From Pseudomonadota bacterium (lineage in GTDB: Bacteria; Pseudomonadota; Alphaproteobacteria; Acetobacterales; Acetobacteraceae), in contig JAJZVE010000001.1 of the NCBI GenBank assembly GCA_021845835.1, forward strand, positions 1-32,123: DNA of 32,123 bases, given 5' to 3'. A model generated the notes under the pieces. The model did not search any database, was not told the origin of the DNA, and worked only from the letters and a program-made list of their open reading frames with translations. Position 1 is the first letter of the stretch; each line of letters begins with the position of its first letter. Below are positions 1 to 7,772 of the stretch, piece by piece. Position numbers and translations under genes: made by a program.

Positions 1-16
1 CACGTCAGCGGTACAA

Positions 17-102
17 CGTTACCCCCGCGAAAGCGGGAGGCCAGGGGGCCCCCCGCCACGCAGGCGGCGCACGCCTGGATGCCCGCCCGCGCGGGCATGA
101 CG
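17..102. repeat. Inverted pair of REP-like palindromic units
   Basis: Two 29-base units face each other. Unit A occupies 17-45 (read on the minus strand) and unit B occupies 74-102 (plus strand). Both start CCTGG and end A-CG, and 20 of 29 positions match. Each unit contains its own hairpin: a 5-bp stem with a GAAA loop at 24-37, and an 8-bp stem with a 4-base loop at 79-98. The pattern resembles the dispersed intergenic palindromes common in GC-rich alphaproteobacteria. It ends 13 bases before the hyfE start. It could act in mRNA processing or as an attenuator between an upstream gene and hyfE, or be only a mobile-repeat remnant. Confidence 0.6.
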
Positions 103-115
103 GGGACAGGCACCC

Positions 116-778
116 ATGAGCAGCTTCTCCTTCGACGTCGCCAACACGCTGGCGGGATTCCTGGTGCTGGCGAGCTTACTGATGATCTATCAGGTGCGGC
201 TGCCGGCGCTGCTGAACATGCTCGGGCTGCACGCCTTCATCCTGTCGCTCGCGGTCGCCTGGCAGGCGTATGCCCAGGACGCGCCGGAACTCTACGTCAC
301 CGCGCTTGTCACGCTGGTGTTCAAGGCGGTGGCGATCCCGCTGGCGCTGCAACGCATCGTCGTCCGCCTGGGCATCCATCGCGAGATCGAGGCGGTGACC
401 GGCATCGGCCTGACCATGCTGGCCGGCATCGGGCTGGTGGCGCTGTCGCTGGAAGTGATGCTGCCGGTGACGGCACATGCCGATCCGCTGACGCGCGAGG
501 ACATCGCGCTGGCGCTGTCGGTGGTGCTGCTCGGCCTCCTGATGATGGTGACGCGGCGCAATGCGGTGAGTCAGGTGGCGGCGTTCCTGTCGCTGGAGAA
601 CGGCGTCGATCTCGCCGCCGCGGCGGCGCAGGGCATGCCGCTGGTGGTGGAGATCAGCATCGCCTTCTCAGTGCTGGTGGCGTTCCTGGTGATCGGCGTG
701 TTCCTGTTCCGCATCCGCGAGCGCTTCGACACGGTCGATCTGCGCGCGCTCGACCAGTTCCGGGGGGAACGGCGATGA
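116..778 (+). CDS. hyfE: Hydrogenase-4-type membrane subunit E (HyfE)
   Basis: A 220-residue, strongly hydrophobic protein with about six to seven membrane segments and few charged loops. It matches HyfE, a small membrane-arm subunit related to NuoK and MrpC. The role in the family is to help form the proton/ion-translocating arm of group 4 hydrogenases and related complexes. The ATG at 116 follows a GGGGACAGG purine-rich stretch. The stop overlaps the next start (ATGA at 775-778), so translation is probably coupled to hyfF. The family assignment is firm. The cargo of the complex depends on the hyfG-like subunit, which is not a normal hydrogenase. Genes for the other membrane subunits (HyfB and HyfC types) would be expected just left of the window. 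Confidence 0.85.
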   Translation: MSSFSFDVANTLAGFLVLASLLMIYQVRLPALLNMLGLHAFILSLAVAWQAYAQDAPELYVTALVTLVFKAVAIPLALQRIVVRLGIHREIEAVTGIGLTMLAGIGLVALSLEVMLPVTAHADPLTREDIALALSVVLLGLLMMVTRRNAVSQVAAFLSLENGVDLAAAAAQGMPLVVEISIAFSVLVAFLVIGVFLFRIRERFDTVDLRALDQFRGERR

Positions 779-2208
779 CCGCCCTCGTCGGCATCCTCGG
801 CGCGCCGCTGGTCGGCGCGGCGATTCTGGCGCTGCTGTCCGGTTACCGGCTGTCGGCGCGCATCAACATCGCGGCGAGCTTTGTCGCCTTCGCCTGCGCG
901 CTGCTGCTGTTCGGGGTGCGGCCGGCGGGCGGCGACCTGCTGCTGGTGGACGACCTCAACGTCGTCTTCATCGTGCTTTCCACCTTCGTTGGTTTCACCA
1001 CCAGTATCTTCAGCGCCAGCTACATCGACCACGAGCTGCACACCGGCCGGCTGACGCCCGCCTATCTGCGGTTTTACCACGCGATGTTCCAGGTGATGAT
1101 GTTCGGCATGAACCTGGCGCTCGTCTCCAACAATATCGGCCTGATGTGGGTCGCGGTGGAGCTGGCGACGCTGTCCACGGTGATGATGGTCGGTATCTAT
1201 CGTACGCACGAGGCGATCGAGGCGGCGTGGAAGTATTTCATCCTCGGCAGCGTCGGCATCGCTCTCGCCCTGTTCGGCACCATCCTCGTCTATCTGGCGG
1301 CGCGGCCGGTGGTCGGCGGCGGCCTGCCGGGCATGGCGTGGACGGTGCTGCTGAAGCACGCCGCCGGCTTCGATCCTGCCCTGCTCGACGTGGCGTTCGT
1401 GTTCCTGCTGCTGGGCTACGGCACCAAGGTCGGGCTGGCGCCGATGCACGCCTGGCTGCCGGACGCGCATGCCGAAGGGCCGACGCCGATCTCGGCCGTG
1501 CTGTCGGGTTTGCTGCTGAATGTGGCGCTGTATGCGCTGCTGCGCTTCAAGGTGCTGCTGGCCGCCTGTCCGGGCGGCATCGCGGCCGGGCCGCTGATGA
1601 TCGGCCTCGGTCTGGTTTCGCTGCTGTTCGCGAGCGTGATGCTGTATCGCCGCCGCGACATCAAGCGCATGTTCGCCTATTCCTCGATCGAGCACATGGG
1701 CATCATCGTGTTCGCCTTCGGCATGGCCGGGCCGCTCGGCAACTTCGCCGGGCTGCTGCAGATGGTGATGCACAGCCTGACCAAGTCGGCGATCTTCTTC
1801 TCGGTCGGCCATGTGGCGCAGGTGAAGGGCACGCAGCGCATCGTCGAGATGGGCGGGCTGACCGAAAGCCATCCGCTGCTTGGCTGGAGTCTGGTCGCCA
1901 GCGTTGCCGCCATCACCGGCCTGCCGCCGTTCGGCGTGTTCACCAGCGAGTTCCTGGTGATCAGCTCCACCTTCGCGCGCGAACCGCTGCTCGCGGTGCT
2001 GCTGGTGCTGGGACTGCTGCTCGCGCTGGGGGCGCTGTTGCTGCGCGTCTCCTCGGTCGCGTTCGGGCCGGTGCGCGGGCCGGCGGGGCCGGTGCAGGCG
2101 TCGTTCGTGCCGATGTTCCTGCATCTCGCACTGGTGCTGATCGCCGGCGTCTATCTGCCGGCGCCGCTGGTGGCGTGGTTTCAGCACGTCGCGGTGTTGC
2201 TCGGATGA
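775..2208 (+). CDS. hyfF: Hydrogenase-4-type antiporter-like subunit F (HyfF)
   Basis: A 477-residue polytopic membrane protein of the NuoL/NuoM/NuoN and Mrp antiporter family (Proton_antipo_M). Features seen are VAVELATL with Glu129 in the TM5 position, GTKVGLAPMHAWLPDAH with Lys218, and KRMFAYSSIEHMG further on. These Glu/Lys residues and the broken-helix TKxGxxPxHxWLPDAH segment are the known ion-channel elements of the family. The start is the ATG at 775, which overlaps the hyfE stop; a longer in-frame ORF back to base 79 only runs through hyfE in the wrong frame. The end overlaps the next gene. It is slightly shorter than E. coli HyfF (about 526 residues). Function: proton or sodium translocation coupled to the soluble arm. 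Confidence 0.87.
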   Translation: MTALVGILGAPLVGAAILALLSGYRLSARINIAASFVAFACALLLFGVRPAGGDLLLVDDLNVVFIVLSTFVGFTTSIFSASYIDHELHTGRLTPAYLRFYHAMFQVMMFGMNLALVSNNIGLMWVAVELATLSTVMMVGIYRTHEAIEAAWKYFILGSVGIALALFGTILVYLAARPVVGGGLPGMAWTVLLKHAAGFDPALLDVAFVFLLLGYGTKVGLAPMHAWLPDAHAEGPTPISAVLSGLLLNVALYALLRFKVLLAACPGGIAAGPLMIGLGLVSLLFASVMLYRRRDIKRMFAYSSIEHMGIIVFAFGMAGPLGNFAGLLQMVMHSLTKSAIFFSVGHVAQVKGTQRIVEMGGLTESHPLLGWSLVASVAAITGLPPFGVFTSEFLVISSTFAREPLLAVLLVLGLLLALGALLLRVSSVAFGPVRGPAGPVQASFVPMFLHLALVLIAGVYLPAPLVAWFQHVAVLLG

Positions 2209-3581
2209 TGCGCTGGGAGAACGCCGAGGCGCGGCTTGCCGACGGCAGCGCGACGCTGCTCGGCCTGTGGGGCGAGCCGGGGGTGGTGCATCTGGCGCTG
2301 TGGCAGGACGATGCGGTGCAGCACCTCGCCTTCACCTGTGCGGATGGCCGCTATCCGGCGATCGGCCGGCTGCACCCGGCGGCGATCCGGCTGGAGCGCG
2401 CGGCGCGCGACCTGCACGGCCTGGTCCCGGTCGGCCTGCCGGACGAGCGGCCCTGGCTCGATCACGGCGCGGACCCGACCGCCTATCCGTTCCTGCCGGT
2501 CGAGGGCGAGAACCTGCACCAGATCCCGGTCGGGCCGGTACATGCCGGCATCATCGAGCCGGGGCATTTCCGCTTCACCTGCGATGGCGAAACGGTGGTG
2601 CGGCTGGAGGAGCGGCTCGGCTACGTGCATCGCGGCGTCGAGGCGCTGATGCAGGGCGCCGACCTGGACACGGCGGCCCGGTTCGCCGGGCGCATCAGCG
2701 GTGACAGCACGGTGGCCTACGCCATCGCGTTCGCGCAGGCGGCGGAGCAGGCGACCGGAACCACGCCGCCGCCGCGGGCGGTATGGCTGCGCGCGCTGAT
2801 GGCGGAGCTGGAGCGGCTCGCCAACCATCTCGGCGATGTCGGCGCCGTCTGCAACGACGCCGCGTTCGCGCTGATGCAGGCGCACTGCGCGGTGCTGCGT
2901 GAGCGGACCTTGCGCGCCGCGGCCGCGTGTTTCGGGCACCGGCTGATGATGGACAGGGTGGTACCCGGCGGCGTGGCGCGCGACCTCGCCGCGGCGGACA
3001 CGGCGGTGCTGCGCGCATTGGTGGCGGATGTGCGCAAGCATTTCCCGCCGTTGGTGCGGCTGTATGACCTGACCGCCTCGCTGCAGGACCGCACGGTGGG
3101 AACGGGCGTGCTGCGTCAGGAGCTGGCGCGGCAGTTCGGTGCCGGCGGCTATGTCGGCCGCGCCTCCGGCCGCGACTTCGATGCCCGCCGCACGCCCGGC
3201 TACGCGCCGTACGACGTGCTCGCCTTCACGGTGCCGACACTGGATGCGGGCGACGTGAACGCGCGTGTCTGGGTGCGGATCGAGGAAATCACGCAGAGCC
3301 TGGGCCTGATCGAGCAGGTGCTGGACCGGCTGCCGGAGGGACCGGCGCGGGCGGAGATCGCGGACGGCGCGGGCGAGGGGCTGGCGCTGGTGGAAGGGTT
3401 CCGCGGCGACGTGCTGCTCTGGCTGCGGGTGAACGACGGGCGCGTCGCGCGCGTGCATGCGCGCGATCCGTCCTGGTTCCAGTGGCCGCTGCTGGAAGCC
3501 GCCATCGACGGCAACATCGTCGCCGACTTCCCGCTCTGCAACAAGTCGTTCAACTGCTCCTACGCGGGGCACGATCTCTAG
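2205..3581 (+). CDS. hyfG: HyfG/NuoCD-like large subunit without NiFe ligands (Ehr-type)
   Basis: A 458-residue fusion of a short NuoC-like part (about 1-100) and a NuoD/hydrogenase large-subunit-like part (about 105-458). It carries the family motif PVGPVHAGIIEPGHFRF (108-124), then ELERLANHLGD (201-211). In true group 4 hydrogenases an RxCGxC motif follows; here the region reads AGRISGDSTVAYA (161-173) with no cysteine. The C-terminal DPCxxC motif is replaced by DFPLCNKSFNCSYAGHDL, whose cysteines (445 and 451) are spaced CX5C. A NiFe centre is therefore unlikely, which is the state known for Ehr complexes. The start is ATG 2205 overlapping the hyfF stop; ATG 2208 is equally possible. The symbol denotes the family only. 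The substrate is unknown; quinone or another redox partner is plausible. Confidence 0.8.
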   Translation: MMRWENAEARLADGSATLLGLWGEPGVVHLALWQDDAVQHLAFTCADGRYPAIGRLHPAAIRLERAARDLHGLVPVGLPDERPWLDHGADPTAYPFLPVEGENLHQIPVGPVHAGIIEPGHFRFTCDGETVVRLEERLGYVHRGVEALMQGADLDTAARFAGRISGDSTVAYAIAFAQAAEQATGTTPPPRAVWLRALMAELERLANHLGDVGAVCNDAAFALMQAHCAVLRERTLRAAAACFGHRLMMDRVVPGGVARDLAAADTAVLRALVADVRKHFPPLVRLYDLTASLQDRTVGTGVLRQELARQFGAGGYVGRASGRDFDARRTPGYAPYDVLAFTVPTLDAGDVNARVWVRIEEITQSLGLIEQVLDRLPEGPARAEIADGAGEGLALVEGFRGDVLLWLRVNDGRVARVHARDPSWFQWPLLEAAIDGNIVADFPLCNKSFNCSYAGHDL

Positions 3582-3589
3582 GCGCACGC

Positions 3590-4126
3590 ATGCGAAGGAC
3601 GCTCCTGCAAGGGCTGCGGCGGCCGTTGACCGAGGCGCCGCCGCGCATCGACGATCCGGCGGTGGTGACGCTCGCGCACGAGCTGGATGCGGCGGCGCAA
3701 CGGCGGCTGGGCCGCAGCCTTTCGATCCGCGAGGTCGATGCCGGGTCCTGCAACGGCTGCGAACTGGAGATCCACGCGCTCAACAACGCCTTCTACGACC
3801 TGGAGCGGTTCGGCCTGCGCTTCGTCGCCTCGCCGCGCCATGCCGACGTGCTGCTGGTGACCGGGCCGGTGACACGCAACATGCGCATGGCGCTGGAGCG
3901 CACCTATGCCGCGACGCCGGCACCGAAATGGGTGGTCGCGGTCGGCGCGTGCGCGCGCGACGGCGGGATGTTCGCGGCCAGTCCGCAGTGCCTTGGCGGG
4001 GTCGGCGCGGTGCTGCCGGTCGATGTCGTCATCGCCGGCTGCCCACCGACCCCGCTCGATCTGCTGCGCGGGCTGTTGACGCTGCTGCGCCCGACGCCGC
4101 CGGTCAGCGACCGAAGCGCGCCGTGA
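3590..4126 (+). CDS. hyfI: NuoB/HyfI-like [4Fe-4S] small subunit
   Basis: A 178-residue protein of the NuoB/hydrogenase small-subunit family. It has AGSCNGCELEIHALNN (51-66, Cys54 and Cys57), VGACARDGG (Cys121) and IAGCPPTP (Cys151), which together supply the four ligands for one proximal [4Fe-4S] cluster. In the family this subunit sits at the junction of the soluble and membrane arms and passes electrons to the large-subunit site. Its cluster ligands are intact although the partner large subunit lacks the NiFe cysteines. That suggests electron transfer is retained but chemistry at the large subunit differs. The ATG at 3590 lies 8 bases after the hyfG-like stop. The 3' end overlaps the convergent PEBP gene by 23 bases. 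Confidence 0.85.
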   Translation: MRRTLLQGLRRPLTEAPPRIDDPAVVTLAHELDAAAQRRLGRSLSIREVDAGSCNGCELEIHALNNAFYDLERFGLRFVASPRHADVLLVTGPVTRNMRMALERTYAATPAPKWVVAVGACARDGGMFAASPQCLGGVGAVLPVDVVIAGCPPTPLDLLRGLLTLLRPTPPVSDRSAP

Positions 4127-4649
4127 AGCTCGCCTTGGCCAGCGTCGCGTAGTGCGTGACGAAGCCGACCACAGCGGCGGTCGGGTTCGGCGGCACCTCC
4201 AGCTTGTCGGTCTTCACCGCGTAGAGGGTGAAGATATAACGGTGCGGTTTGTCGCCCTTGGGCGGGCACGGGCCGCCGTAGCCTTCCGTGCCGTAGTCGG
4301 TGCGGCCCTGCATCGCGCCCGCCGGCTCCTTGCCCGGCGTGCCGGCGCCTTGTGGCAGGCTGGTGACGGAGGCGGGGATGTTGTACATCACCCAGTGCCA
4401 GAACCCGCTGCCGGTGGGCGCGTCCGGATCATAGACAGTCAGCACATAGCTTTTGGTGCCGGCGGGCGCGCCGCTCCAGGACAGCGCCGGGGAGATATTT
4501 TCGCCGGTGCAGCCGAAGCTGTTGAACGCGAACTTGTCGCCGATCTTGCCGCCGGACCTGATGTCCGGGCTGGTCAGTTTGAACTGCTCCGCCGCGGCGG
4601 GCGCCGCCGCAAGGCCGAACAGCAGGAACGAGCAGACGAGTGAACGCAT
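4104..4649 (-). CDS. Secreted YbhB/YbcL-type PEBP family protein
   Basis: A 181-residue protein with a clear Sec signal peptide: MRS, a hydrophobic core, then AAPAAAEQ (cleavage near residue 20). The mature part is a bacterial phosphatidylethanolamine-binding protein. It carries the hallmark YDPDAPTGSGFWHWVMYNIP (72-91) and a later GYGGPCPPKGDKPHRYIF segment, both ligand-pocket motifs. The family is related to eukaryotic RKIP, but the ligand of bacterial members is unsettled. The start at 4649 is chosen because GGGAGGGAA sits 6-14 bases upstream; a much longer open frame to the right is antisense to the binding-protein gene. It is divergent from the ABC operon (129-base gap) and convergent with hyfI. 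No functional link to either neighbour is evident. Confidence 0.88.
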   Translation of the reverse strand: MRSLVCSFLLFGLAAAPAAAEQFKLTSPDIRSGGKIGDKFAFNSFGCTGENISPALSWSGAPAGTKSYVLTVYDPDAPTGSGFWHWVMYNIPASVTSLPQGAGTPGKEPAGAMQGRTDYGTEGYGGPCPPKGDKPHRYIFTLYAVKTDKLEVPPNPTAAVVGFVTHYATLAKASFTARFGR

Positions 4650-4778
4650 CCGATTCCCTCCCTGTGGGTCAGCGTTGCCCGGTCGGATCATAGCCGACGC
4701 GGCGTGGATTTCCAGGTGCGCGATGTGCCGCCCGCGGCTAGGCTTCCGCCGCACGCCAAACAAACGGGGAGTGAGCAA

Positions 4779-5996
4779 ATGAAGTGGCGGAACGGCATGG
4801 TACTGGCGGCCGCGGTGACGGTCGCACTCGGGTGGACCGCGGCGCGCGCGGAGACGGTGCGGGTGACCGCCGCCTACTACAGCGACAAGACCGGCCCGTA
4901 TTTCGAGCAGATGGCGAAGGACTTCCACGCCAGGAACCCCGGCATCGACATCAAGGTCGAGGTAGTGAACTGGGACAACCTGCTGCAGAAGCTGCAGACG
5001 GACGTCTCGGGCGGCACCAATGCCGACATTTCGATCATCGGCACGCGCTGGCTGCTTGATTTCGTCAAGGACGACCAGGCGGAGCCGCTCGACGGCTACA
5101 TGGACCAGGCGTTCAAGGACCGCTTCATCGGCGCTTTCCTCGCCCCCGGCCAGATCGGCGGCAAGACCTATGGCCTGCCGATCGCGGCTTCGGCGAGGGC
5201 CATGTTCTACAACAAGGACCTGCTGGCGCAGGCAGGCATCACCGCGCCGCCGGCGACCTGGGACGAACTGGCGGCCGACGCCGCCAGGCTGAAGGCCAAG
5301 GGCATCGCCGCATTCGGGCTGCAGGGCAAGGCGATCGAGACGGACGTGTACTGGTACTACGCGCTGTGGACCTATGGCGGCGACGTGGTGAAGGACGGCC
5401 GCGCCACGTTCGCCAGCGACGCCGGCGTGAAGTCGCTGACGATGTACAAGTCGCTGATCGACCGGGGTCTGACCGAGGACGGGCCGACCAACTACACACG
5501 CGAGGACCTGCAGAACCTGTTCAAGCAGGGGCGCGTGGCGATGATGATCACGGCGCCGTTCCTGATCAATCAGATCGCGTCGGAGGCGCCGAAACTGAAC
5601 TACGGCATTGCCCCAGTGCCGAAGGAGACGCGCAACGCCACCTATGCGGTGACCGATTCGGTCGTTCTGTTCAAGAACAGCAAGGTGAAACCGGCGGCGT
5701 GGAAGTTCCTGGATTTCCTGTTCACCAGGCAGCCCCGCGTCGATTTCACCAAAGGCGAGGGCTTCCTGCCGACCACGAAGGCGGAGGCGGAAGATCCGTA
5801 TTTCACCACCAACGAGCGGCTGCAGACCTTCGTGAACCTGCTGCCGAACGCGCATTTCGCGCCGACCGTGACCGGGTGGGAGGATACCGCGAAGGCGGTG
5901 TCGGACGCAGTGCAGTCGGTCTATGTCGGCAAGGCGCAACCGGCGGCGGCGCTGCAGCAGGCGGCGGAGACAGCGAACCAGGCGCTCGGCAAGTAG
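4779..5996 (+). CDS. ABC sugar transporter, periplasmic solute-binding protein
   Basis: A 405-residue family 1 extracellular solute-binding protein (SBP_bac_1, UgpB/MalE type). The signal peptide covers residues 1-24 (MKWR start, hydrophobic core, AARA then ETVRV). The mature protein shows the typical pattern: PYFEQMAKDFHARNPGI, DISIIGTRWL, YGLPIAASARAMFYNKDLL, a central YWYYALWTYGGDVV and a later WKFLDFLFT. The start at 4779 has GGGGAGTGAG just upstream; the in-frame region before it is not protein-like. The gene leads a three-gene operon with two permeases. Family members bind mono- or oligosaccharides or glycerol-phosphates, so an aldose is likely, but the exact ligand cannot be read from sequence. 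Confidence 0.9.
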   Translation: MKWRNGMVLAAAVTVALGWTAARAETVRVTAAYYSDKTGPYFEQMAKDFHARNPGIDIKVEVVNWDNLLQKLQTDVSGGTNADISIIGTRWLLDFVKDDQAEPLDGYMDQAFKDRFIGAFLAPGQIGGKTYGLPIAASARAMFYNKDLLAQAGITAPPATWDELAADAARLKAKGIAAFGLQGKAIETDVYWYYALWTYGGDVVKDGRATFASDAGVKSLTMYKSLIDRGLTEDGPTNYTREDLQNLFKQGRVAMMITAPFLINQIASEAPKLNYGIAPVPKETRNATYAVTDSVVLFKNSKVKPAAWKFLDFLFTRQPRVDFTKGEGFLPTTKAEAEDPYFTTNERLQTFVNLLPNAHFAPTVTGWEDTAKAVSDAVQSVYVGKAQPAAALQQAAETANQALGK

Positions 5997-6009
5997 CCGC
6001 GGCGGCCGG

Positions 6010-6909
6010 GTGACGCGGACGGACAGCGACGGGGGCCGCGCGATTCGTCGCGCGGCCTCGCCGTGGCTGCTGGTGCTGCCCAGCCTCGTGCTCGCCGTCG
6101 CGGTGATCGGCTATCCGCTCTATGAGATCGTCCGGCTGTCCGTGTCCGACGTGTCGCGTTTCGGCCAGGTGCGCGGCTTCGTCGGCGGGGCGAATTTCGC
6201 GCGCGTGTTCGCCGATCCGGTGTTCCTGGGCGCGCTGCTGCGCACGCTCGAATGGACCGCGGCGGTGGTCGGCGGCACGGTGCTGATCTCGACCGGGGTG
6301 GCGCTGATCCTGCACCAGGATTTCTGGGGCCGCGGCGTCGCGCGCACGCTGGTCATGCTGCCCTGGTCGATCTCGCTGTCGATGGCGGCGATCGTGTGGC
6401 TGTGGTCGTTCGACGGCGACCACGGCATGGTGAATGCGACGCTGCACCAGCTCGGCCTGCTGCACAACAACGTGCAATGGATGGCGCGCGCCGAAACCGC
6501 GCTCCCGGCCGAGATCGGCGTCGGCATCCTGGTATCGATCCCGTTCACGACCACGATCCTGCTCGGCGGGCTCGCGTCGGTGCCGGGCGACATCTACGAG
6601 GCGGCGAGCATCGACGGCGCGTCGCGCGTGCAGGCGTTCCGGTACCTGACGCTGCCGCTGCTGCGCGGCTTCATCAACATCGCGATCGTGCTCAACGTCA
6701 TCTACGTGTTCAATTCCTTCCCGATCATCTGGGTGATGACGCAGGGCGGGCCGGACAATACCACGCACATCCTGGTGACGTACCTCTACGAACTCGCCTT
6801 CCGGCTCGGCCGCCCCGGTCCGGCGGCGGCGGTGTCGCTGGTGATGCTGGCGATCGTGTTCGCGTTCACGATGCTCTATATGCGGATGCAAAAGGAACAG
6901 TCGGCGTGA
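6010..6909 (+). CDS. ABC sugar transporter, permease 1 (MalF/UgpA type)
   Basis: A 299-residue inner-membrane permease with six predicted helices (BPD_transp_1). The cytoplasmic EAA loop reads EAASIDGASRVQAFRYLTLP, the site that docks on the ATPase. A C-terminal NTTHILVTYLYELAF segment is typical of MalF/UgpA partners. A GTG at 6010, 13 bases after the binding-protein stop, is the best start: an upstream in-frame ATG at 5923 would add an Arg-rich tail that merely overlaps the previous gene. The ribosome-binding site is weak (GGCGGCCGG), so translation may depend on coupling. The gene ends in a GTGA overlap with the second permease. Confidence 0.87.
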   Translation: MTRTDSDGGRAIRRAASPWLLVLPSLVLAVAVIGYPLYEIVRLSVSDVSRFGQVRGFVGGANFARVFADPVFLGALLRTLEWTAAVVGGTVLISTGVALILHQDFWGRGVARTLVMLPWSISLSMAAIVWLWSFDGDHGMVNATLHQLGLLHNNVQWMARAETALPAEIGVGILVSIPFTTTILLGGLASVPGDIYEAASIDGASRVQAFRYLTLPLLRGFINIAIVLNVIYVFNSFPIIWVMTQGGPDNTTHILVTYLYELAFRLGRPGPAAAVSLVMLAIVFAFTMLYMRMQKEQSA

Positions 6910-7757
6910 CCGCAGCGCGGATGCTGCGGCGCTCCATGCTGTGCTGGCTCGCGCTGGCGCCGCTGCTGGTGCTGGTGATCTTCCCGTTCGCGGTGATGCT
7001 GTCCACGGCGCTGAAGCCGATCGACGAGGTGCTGGCCTGGCCGCCGCGCTGGCTGCCCGACCATATCGCCTGGCACAATTTCTCCGACATGTGGATCGCC
7101 GCGGATTTCGGCACGGCGCTGCTGAACAGCATCCTGATCAGCGTGCTCGCGACCCTGCTCGCGATCGCGGTGGCGGTGCCGGCAGCCTATGCGATGGCGC
7201 GGCTGGAGCTGCGCGGGCGCAGCCTGTATCGCCAATTCCTGCTGGTGACGCAGATGCTCTCGCCGGTGCTGCTGGTGCTGGGCCTGTTCCGCATGGCCGC
7301 GGCGATCCCGTTCGGCGACGGCACGCTGGTCGATACGCGCACCGGCGTCGTGCTGATCTACGGCGCGTTCAACATTGCCTTCGCGGTGTGGATGCTCGCG
7401 TCCTACTTCGCCACCATTCCGCGCGACCTGGAGGAAGCGGCGTGGCTGGACGGCTGCACGCGCGCGGGCGCGGTGCTGCGCATCTTTTTGCCGCTCGCGG
7501 TGCCGGCGATCTCGGTCACGGCCATTGTCACCTTCGTCTCGGCCTGGAACGAGTTCACCGTGGCGCTGACGATGCTGCGCGATCCGGCGAAGCTGACGCT
7601 GACGCTGCGCGTGGTCAACCTGGTCGCCGGCCGCTATTCGGTGCAGTGGAACCAGGTGATGCTGGCGACCCTGCTGGCGACGCTGCCGGTCGCGGTGATC
7701 TTCGCCGTGCTGCAGCGCTTCCTGGTGCGCGGCCTGACGCTGGGGGCCGTGAAGTAG
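6906..7757 (+). CDS. ABC sugar transporter, permease 2 (MalG/UgpE type)
   Basis: A 283-residue MalG/UgpE-type permease with six predicted helices. Its EAA loop is EEAAWLDGCTRAGAVLRIFLP and is followed by FVSAWNEFTVALTML, both characteristic of carbohydrate ABC permeases of the CUT1 group. The start is a GTG at 6906 overlapping the previous stop (GTGA); an ATG at 6921 is an alternative. The operon ends here with no nucleotide-binding subunit, since the next gene is convergent with a 15-base gap. CUT1 systems often share a MalK/MsmK-type ATPase encoded elsewhere, which is the likely explanation. Confidence 0.87.
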   Translation: MTAARMLRRSMLCWLALAPLLVLVIFPFAVMLSTALKPIDEVLAWPPRWLPDHIAWHNFSDMWIAADFGTALLNSILISVLATLLAIAVAVPAAYAMARLELRGRSLYRQFLLVTQMLSPVLLVLGLFRMAAAIPFGDGTLVDTRTGVVLIYGAFNIAFAVWMLASYFATIPRDLEEAAWLDGCTRAGAVLRIFLPLAVPAISVTAIVTFVSAWNEFTVALTMLRDPAKLTLTLRVVNLVAGRYSVQWNQVMLATLLATLPVAVIFAVLQRFLVRGLTLGAVK

Positions 7758-7772
7758 GGGCGCCTGGCCGGC

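Noticed and set aside
571..2187. Long minus-strand ORF opposite hyfE/hyfF
   Set aside because: The translation is rich in Arg, Gln, His and Asp with no domain, which is a typical shadow of GC-rich coding sequence; the plus strand carries clear membrane proteins.
2205..3581. Calling the first operon a formate hydrogenlyase or active [NiFe] hydrogenase
   Set aside because: The large subunit lacks the NiFe-binding cysteines, so hydrogenase activity is not supported.
5803..6891. Minus-strand ORF opposite the ABC permease
   Set aside because: His/Arg/Asp-rich shadow frame; the plus-strand permease has a clear EAA loop.
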